Positions 5,720-10,030 of a stretch of 10,030 nt of DNA are shown one piece after another. A program made the position numbers and the translations under genes. The notes below the pieces were generated by a model, which had not been told where the DNA came from, searched no databases, and saw only the letters and a list, made by a program, of their open reading frames with translations. Location of the stretch: positions 1-10,030 of the forward strand of contig CAMWUU010000107.1 of NCBI GenBank assembly GCA_947177515.1, in the 5' to 3' direction. The DNA comes from an uncultured Lachnospiraceae bacterium. Its GTDB lineage: Bacteria; Bacillota; Clostridia; Lachnospirales; Lachnospiraceae. Position 1 is the stretch's first letter, and each line of letters starts with the position of its first letter.

Positions 5720-7080
5720 TATTTTACCACTGCACGGTTTCCTGTTGCGGGAGAATCAACTTTCCCTCTCCCTTGCCATGTTGGACTCGATGGAAAAAAC
5801 AAAGGTAGCATTGTGTGAGGCGGAGGTTGGAACGGGCAAAACCCATGCTTACCTTTTGGCGGCTGTCATTTGCCGTCTTTTTCACGCGGACAAACAGCCT
5901 ATTGTAATCTCAACTTCCACGATTGCCCTGCAAAAAGCATTGACGGAGGAGTACATACCGCAGATTTCCAGTATCCTGTTGCAGCACCGGATTATTGACG
6001 CACCGTTTACGTTTGCGGTTCGAAAAGGTAAGAGCCACTATGCCTGCGACAGCCGTGTAAAGACTTACCTTGCATCCCTCCGGCACAATGACAGACTACA
6101 AGAGCAGGAACTGATGGAGATTGAGATTCTTACCATGCTATTTACCGGGGGATGTCCGATCGACTTAGACGGGCTTCCGCTGACGGATTATGTGAAGGGC
6201 TGTATCCGGGTGGAACGGTGTCAGCCGACCTGCGGTCTTGCCAGTGTGTGCCGTTACCGCAGTTTCCTGAAAGAAGCAGGACAAAACAAGATTGATTTCC
6301 AGATTGCAAACCATAACCTGGTACTGGGGGATATCCTTAGCCAGAAAGGTGGGCGAAACCGTCTGCTCCCGGAACACCGGGTACTGATATTTGATGAGGC
6401 GCATAAGCTTTTGGATGCCGCGCGCCAGATGTATGGGGTCGGGTTTGGAAACATGGAATTGGAACGGTTGGCGGCAGGCATCCGCCGTGCGGTGGGCAGG
6501 CACCCGAAACGGGAAAGGGTTTTCTGGATATGCGAAGGTATGCTGCGTTTCAACGTGCTGTTCTTTGAAACCGTACAGGATGCTGCCAGGAGGGGGTACG
6601 ACCATTCATGCAGGGGGATTCTATTTTCAAGAAAATGTTTTCTTGCATTGGAAACGCTGACAGAGATTTTAAGAGAACTGTCCGCGTTTTTTTATGCCGC
6701 AGATCAGCAGGAACTGATATTCCGTCAGGACAGAAAAGGCGCAGGGGACAGTGTTCCAGCGCTTTTTTGGCAGAATCCATAAGATTCAGGAAAAGCTTAT
6801 GGCACTGCTTCCCGTGAAGCAGTCGATTTACTGGCTGGAAAATATGGGTGCTGCGGGCTGCCAGGTTTGTTCCCTGCCAAAGCAGCTTGACTTTCTGCTT
6901 TATGAGGATATATGGAACAGGGAAAAACCATATATACTGACTTCGGCAACGTTGTCTGTGGGTGGCGACTTTTTCCATATCATGTGCCAGACGGGGATTG
7001 ACTTTTTGGGGCAGCACCGGATTGTGACAACGAGTAAGGCATCGCCGTTTGATTACCGGAAGCAAGTAGGAATGTATTGA
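5709..7080 (+). pseudogene. DinG/XPD-like superfamily 2 DNA helicase, broken: no start, frameshift, C-terminal half missing
   Basis: The family pattern begins at about 5709 with IFYDILPLHGFLLRENQLSL, but no ATG precedes it; the first usable start is TTG at 5745. From that TTG, Walker A is EAEVGTGKTHAYL (Lys32) and the DEAH box is Asp217-His220 (IFDEAHKLL). A cysteine set (Cys101, then Cys153, Cys159, Cys163 and Cys169 in GCIRVERC and PTCGLASVCRY) fits the iron-sulphur domain of this family. At the T6 run 6763-6768 the frame shifts: upstream ends PALFWQNP, while the family-like continuation FGRIHKIQEKLMALLPVKQ lies one frame over. One T too many explains it. That frame reaches ILTSATL (6934-6954) and SPFDYRKQVGMY, then stops at 7078-7080, before the second RecA-like domain. 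ATP-dependent unwinding is therefore not expected. Neighbours on both sides begin abruptly, indicating deletion or recombination at each end. Confidence 0.85.
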
Positions 7081-7083
7081 TTT

Positions 7084-7980
7084 TTATATATTGTCCGTTC
7101 CAAGATATTTTTTGAGTAAATCCAGTGCCAGTTCCATTTGTGGGCTTATCCATTTATTTTTGTGATAAATATAAAAAGAGTTATATTCTTTTTCATCAAG
7201 TTCCGTTCTAATTGGCATAAGAGAACCATTTTTCAATTCTTCTCCAATAGAATAAGTGGGAACAACTGCAATTCCTAAATTATTCATAACACACCTTTTT
7301 ACAGCTTCTATACTCTGCACTTTCATGGGCGGATTAAGAAGAATATCCTTTTCGGAAAGGTATTTATCCATGTCTAACTGATAATAGCCGTCCGGCTCAT
7401 TGCAGATTAGACTGATCGGTTTGCGCTGGTGTGGTGTGATAAAATCGAGCAGATTGCTATTGGCAAAAGGAGATGCAACAAGAACCGCCTTATATTTGCC
7501 AAGTTTTTTATGTATGACGCTATCGGGATAACTGTCTTTTTCACAATTTATGCCTATGTCGGCAGTACCGTCTGCAATAGACGGATTGATTTCCCCTGAT
7601 TGTATGGAATTGACTACAAGCTGCACGTTGGGAGCTTCATGCGTAAATGCCTGCATAAATGGCTGCATATTGTATATCAAAATAGAATCTGGAATTGCCA
7701 ACTTTAATGAGCCGGATATTTCAGACAGGCTTTTGCCGTAATTGCCGATTTGCTCTGCACCTTGTAAAATCATATCAATATAAGGCATAATATCTTTTCC
7801 AGCTTGTGTAAGTTCCATGCGTCTGCCTATTTTCTCAAATAATTTCAAAGATAATTCTTCTTCAAGTTGTTTTATTTGGAATGTGACCGTAGACTGCGTA
7901 TAGCCTAATTTATCCGCCGCTTTTTGAAAACTTCCCACTTCAAGGATTGTTTTGAATGTAACCAAACTTTTTGTATTCAC
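7084..7980 (-). CDS. LysR-type transcriptional regulator
   Basis: It encodes 298 residues, the usual length for the family. The N-terminal winged helix-turn-helix occupies about residues 3-62 (LVTFKTILEVGSFQKAADKL, then QSTVTFQIKQLEEELSLKLF and LTQAG). The effector-binding domain follows from about 90 (LKLAIPDSI) to the end, with DIGINCEKD and NNLGIAVVPTYSIG typical of it. It starts with GTG at 7980, supported by AAGGAG 9 bases upstream and by the perfect family N-terminus. It is divergent from the acyl-CoA dehydrogenase across a 132-bp gap, the classic arrangement for a LysR regulator and its target, so control of that gene in response to an acyl-CoA or fatty-acid-related signal is a reasonable inference. 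Autorepression is likely. Its stop lies 3 bp from the end of the broken helicase, which it converges on. Confidence 0.93.
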   Translation of the reverse strand: MNTKSLVTFKTILEVGSFQKAADKLGYTQSTVTFQIKQLEEELSLKLFEKIGRRMELTQAGKDIMPYIDMILQGAEQIGNYGKSLSEISGSLKLAIPDSILIYNMQPFMQAFTHEAPNVQLVVNSIQSGEINPSIADGTADIGINCEKDSYPDSVIHKKLGKYKAVLVASPFANSNLLDFITPHQRKPISLICNEPDGYYQLDMDKYLSEKDILLNPPMKVQSIEAVKRCVMNNLGIAVVPTYSIGEELKNGSLMPIRTELDEKEYNSFYIYHKNKWISPQMELALDLLKKYLGTDNI

Positions 7981-8000
7981 CTTTTATCACTCCTTAATAC

Positions 8001-8069
8001 ATTCAATTTATCGAATTAAGAAATCGAAATTATTAAATTTTTTAATCTTATTTCTTGTGTTATTATAAA
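8001..8069 (+). promoter_or_regulatory. Divergent promoter/operator region of lysR-like and acyl-CoA dehydrogenase genes
   Basis: ATTCAATTTATCGAAT (8001-8016) is an ATTC-N8-GAAT dyad that contains the T-N11-A pattern of LysR boxes. AAGAAAT (8018-8024) with ATTTCTT (8050-8056) and ATTAAA (8032-8037) with TTTAAT (8041-8046) are nested dyads to its right. A -10-like TATAAA lies at 8064-8069, with no TTGACA-like -35, as expected for an activator-dependent promoter reading right. The region is very AT-rich, so some symmetry may be chance. Confidence 0.5.
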
Positions 8070-8112
8070 ACAGCAGGCAGGAAATATCAATCAGTTTTCA
8101 AGGAGGTTATAT

Positions 8113-9255
8113 ATGAATTTCAAGTTTAATGAGGACGAGCAAAAAGTTATAGACCTTATTCACGAATTTGGTGTAAATGAGGTTGCGCCATTGGCGGCAG
8201 AGATTGATGAGCAGGAACGGTTTCCAGAAGAAAGTAGAAAACGGTTAGCTGAATTAGGTATGATGGGAATTTGCTATCCGAAAGAATACGGTGGCGGCGG
8301 ACATTCCTATGTTGCTTATATTGCAGTGATTGAGGAATTAGCAAAACACTGCTCCACGACATCTGTTATGTTGTCTGACCATCATTCTTTAGGTTCTTTT
8401 CCGATTTCAGAGTTTGGTACAGAAGAACAAAAGAAAAGATACCTTATACCACTTCTGAAGGGAGAAAAATTAGGCGCATTTGCAGTAACAGAACCGTCTG
8501 CAGGAAGTGATTTGGGTAACCAACAAACAACAGCAATTGACAAGGGCGATTATTGGTTATTGAATGGCTCAAAAATATTTATCACAAACGGTTTTTATGC
8601 TGATACTTATTTTGTAACGGCTATGACAGATAAGAGCCAGCGTAGTAGAGGCATTTCTGGCTTTATCGTAGAAAAAGGTACTCCCGGATTTACTTTTGGA
8701 ACAAAGGAAAAGAAAATGGGTATCCGTGGTTCTGCCACATATGAATTGGTTTTTCAGGACTGTAAAATTCCAAAAGAAAATTTATTAGGGGAATTGGGAA
8801 AAGGATTCAAAATGGCTCTTATAACTTTGGATGGTGGACGTATCGGTGTAGCAGCACAGGCATTGGGGATAGCACAGGGAGCGATTGACCATTGCAAAAA
8901 ATATGTTACAGAACATATGCAGGGAGAACAAAGAATTTCACAATATCAGTTTACGCAGTTTGAACTTGCTGATATGCAGGCGAGGGTTGATGCAGCACGA
9001 TTGTTAGTATATCGAGCCGCACAAGCAAAACAGGATCACGAGCCATTTTCACATCTTGCGGCTATGGGCAAATTATACGCAGCAGAAGCCGCTACAAATG
9101 TGACACGCCGTTGCGCTCAACTTGCAGGCTATGATGGATATTCAAGAGATTTTCCGTTTGAGCGTTTAATGCGTGATGCTAAGATAACAGAGATTTATGA
9201 GGGTACGAGTGAAGTACAGAGAATGGTCATATCTTCATGGATGGGTATTAAATAA
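8113..9255 (+). CDS. Acyl-CoA dehydrogenase, short-chain/butyryl-CoA dehydrogenase type
   Basis: It encodes 380 residues, full length for the family. In order: helical N-terminal domain (residues 1-120), the FAD- and substrate-binding signature AFAVTEPSAGSD (122-133), FITNG (156-160) in the beta domain, and the C-terminal helical domain ending FERLMRDAKITEIYEGTSEVQRMVI. Glu363 in YEGTSE matches the catalytic base of short- and medium-chain members. The enzyme uses FAD to form a trans-2,3 double bond in acyl-CoA, or in anaerobes works in the crotonyl-CoA reducing direction. It would be cytoplasmic and normally passes electrons to an electron-transfer flavoprotein. AAGGAGG lies 6 bases before the ATG. 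Unlike a butyrate operon, no etfA/etfB, crotonase or thiolase follows; the gene stands alone under the divergent LysR regulator. The acyl chain preferred cannot be read from the sequence. Confidence 0.94.
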   Translation: MNFKFNEDEQKVIDLIHEFGVNEVAPLAAEIDEQERFPEESRKRLAELGMMGICYPKEYGGGGHSYVAYIAVIEELAKHCSTTSVMLSDHHSLGSFPISEFGTEEQKKRYLIPLLKGEKLGAFAVTEPSAGSDLGNQQTTAIDKGDYWLLNGSKIFITNGFYADTYFVTAMTDKSQRSRGISGFIVEKGTPGFTFGTKEKKMGIRGSATYELVFQDCKIPKENLLGELGKGFKMALITLDGGRIGVAAQALGIAQGAIDHCKKYVTEHMQGEQRISQYQFTQFELADMQARVDAARLLVYRAAQAKQDHEPFSHLAAMGKLYAAEAATNVTRRCAQLAGYDGYSRDFPFERLMRDAKITEIYEGTSEVQRMVISSWMGIK

Positions 9256-9289
9256 GTTTATGACACATGATGATAAGTAGTGGTAATGA

Positions 9290-9474
9290 AAGCAAAGCGG
9301 AATTGAATTGTATAATATTATCCAAGGGATGTCGGATTACCATGTGAATAATGATTATCCCATTATTTGTTTGCGGGAATAAAAAAACAATATCTAAACT
9401 TAACTTTTTCCAACCATAGGATCATCGGGGAAGATGATTTTGACCCAAATGATCTGTTATGGACTGAATGGTGA
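9290..9474 (+). pseudogene. Possible remnant of a small gene in two frames
   Basis: From 9290 to a TAA at 9380-9382 the frame reads IELYNIIQGMSDYHVNNDYP then IICLRE. From about 9369 a neighbouring frame reads GIKKQYLNLTF, SNHRIIGEDDFDPN and DLLWTEW, and ends at TGA 9472-9474. Both pieces look protein-like, and one missing G near 9375-9377 would join them into LRGIKKQY. There is no clear start or ribosome binding site, and I do not recognise the family. It may instead be noncoding sequence. Confidence 0.25.
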
Positions 9475-9553
9475 TTGTTTTCGGAACATATATATTTGAA
9501 GATGTATTTTTTTGTCGAAAATAGCAAGTGCTTTAAGAAGTTTGCGATCATGG

Positions 9554-9726
9554 TTTTGTTCCCGCTTTTTTCAACAAAATGTTTGCCACACTTGTAGCAA
9601 GGACTTGACCTGAGTCACAAAAGGGAAAGAATGCACAAATTTCCGGTCAAGGCAGGAATAGGTTTGTGAAACAAACCAAGAAAACACCGTACAGACAAAA
9701 CCTGTACCTTTGTTAAACCGTGGTTT
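9554..9726. repeat. Cluster of short inverted repeats in a gene-free stretch
   Basis: Six dyads follow one another: TTTTGTT/AACAAAA (9554-9560, 9573-9579), TTGC/GCAA (9583-9586, 9597-9600), CTTGACC/GGTCAAG (9604-9610, 9645-9651), GGTTTGT/ACAAACC with a 3-base loop (9661-9677), GTACAG/CTGTAC (9689-9694, 9702-9707) and AAACC/GGTTT (9715-9719, 9722-9726). None has a T tract suited to a terminator. The wider gap 9475-9786 holds no convincing gene. The cluster could be a structured RNA or a mobile-element end; no known RNA family was recognised. Confidence 0.4.
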
Positions 9727-9786
9727 TGGCTGTTAAAAAGTAGTGAAGGAAGCAGCCTTTTCTTAGGGCAAATCTTTCGAATTTAC

Positions 9787-9815
9787 TTGAAAAAAGCCAG
9801 TTTCTTGCGTATAAT
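9787..9815 (+). promoter_or_regulatory. Near-consensus sigma-A promoter of the Rpn-family gene
   Basis: TTGAAA (9787-9792) and TATAAT (9810-9815) are separated by exactly 17 bases. Transcription should start near 9822, giving a leader of about 57 bases before the TTG start at 9879. This is the best promoter match in the window. Confidence 0.85.
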
Positions 9816-9878
9816 AGAACCAGCAGGAAGGCAGTGAAAAATCCAATGCTTACAATTTTATAAACAGAGGGGATACCA

Positions 9879-10030
9879 TTGAAAGTAGATACTATTACAA
9901 AAGCCTATGTAAAAGATGTAAACATTTTCGCGGATATTTTTAATTACTATATTTACAAAGGGAAACGGGTAATCAAACCAGAAGAGTTGACGGAACGTGA
10001 CCCAACAGAAATTGCCCTGCCCTATGGCGC
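9879..10030 (+). CDS. Rpn-family recombination-promoting nuclease/putative transposase, 5' part only
   Basis: Fifty codons are present before the right edge. They read MKVDTITKAYVKDVNIFADI, then FNYYIYKGKRVIKPEELTER and DPTEIALPYG. This agrees with the N-terminal pattern of Rpn/YhgA-like proteins in Clostridia (KDNxxFADxFNYFLYxGxxVIKPExLxxxDTTExxxPYG). These are PD-(D/E)XK-fold nucleases, named after Rpn proteins reported to promote RecA-independent recombination; in Clostridia they are numerous and usually stand alone. The catalytic residues lie beyond the edge, so activity cannot be judged. The start is a TTG with GAGGGG 6 bases upstream; no ATG is available near it. Transcription comes from the strong promoter at 9787-9815. 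Confidence 0.8.
   Translation, partial: MKVDTITKAYVKDVNIFADIFNYYIYKGKRVIKPEELTERDPTEIALPYG

Noticed and set aside
6763..6768. Programmed frameshift or slippage in the helicase
   Set aside because: The gene lacks both its start and its second helicase domain, so recoding would not restore a working product.
6165..7065. Minus-strand ORFs of 99-171 codons and shorter plus-strand ORFs within the helicase
   Set aside because: Shadows of the helicase; the DEAH, cysteine cluster and TSATL motifs fix the true frames.
9363..9625. Minus-strand frame with CYKCGKHFVEKSG, resembling a zinc ribbon
   Set aside because: Only one CxxC pair, no start with a ribosome binding site, and the rest has no recognisable pattern; it also overlaps the plus-strand fragments. 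Kept as unproven.
1..10030. CRISPR arrays, tRNA or rRNA genes, intact insertion sequence ends
   Set aside because: No regularly spaced direct repeats, cloverleaf patterns, rRNA motifs or paired terminal repeats were noticed by reading.

Overview
The window looks like a chromosomal segment of a Gram-positive anaerobe of the Clostridia, most likely a Lachnospiraceae-type gut organism. This is inferred from the gene families rather than from any marker gene: a Csp-like S8 protease, a receiver-only response regulator, an ISAs1 transposase remnant, a LanM remnant, a DinG-like helicase next to a sigma-factor remnant, a short-chain acyl-CoA dehydrogenase and an Rpn-family nuclease. Strong AAGGAG-type ribosome binding sites, TTG/GTG starts and sigma-A promoters fit the same group. 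No rRNA, tRNA or CRISPR array was seen. Base composition is patchy: the left 2.2 kb and the helicase block are visibly richer in G+C than 3.1-5.4 kb and 7.1-10 kb, which suggests a mosaic.

Left block (1-2256, minus strand): a complete stand-alone receiver protein, driven by a near-consensus sigma-A promoter and ended by a hairpin. It is followed by an S8 subtilase that keeps D, H, N and S and runs off the left edge. Just upstream of the subtilase is a sequence resembling a sporulation sigma-E promoter. A sporulation or germination role is therefore plausible but inferred.

Middle-left block (2290-5364, plus strand): the 3' part of an ISAs1-type transposase, frameshifted, is joined in frame to the last ~95 residues of a LanM-type lanthipeptide synthetase, giving a chimeric ORF. 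Then come a sigma-A promoter, two small ORFs that look like one secreted-protein gene split by a frameshift, and a 505-residue lipoprotein with an HEYIH zinc-protease motif that I cannot assign to a named family. This is the most interesting part of the window: possibly the wreck of a peptide-natural-product locus with a surviving surface metalloprotease.

Middle-right block (5504-7080, plus strand): a truncated sigma-70-like gene fused to a DinG/XPD-like helicase that has lost its start, carries a frameshift in a T6 run and stops before its second helicase domain. It is mobile-element debris.

Right block (7084-10030): a divergent pair of a LysR-type regulator and an acyl-CoA dehydrogenase, with LysR-box-like symmetry between them and no etf genes beside them. 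A 620-bp stretch without an intact gene follows, containing a possible broken small gene and a cluster of short inverted repeats. A textbook sigma-A promoter then drives the start of an Rpn-family nuclease cut by the right edge.
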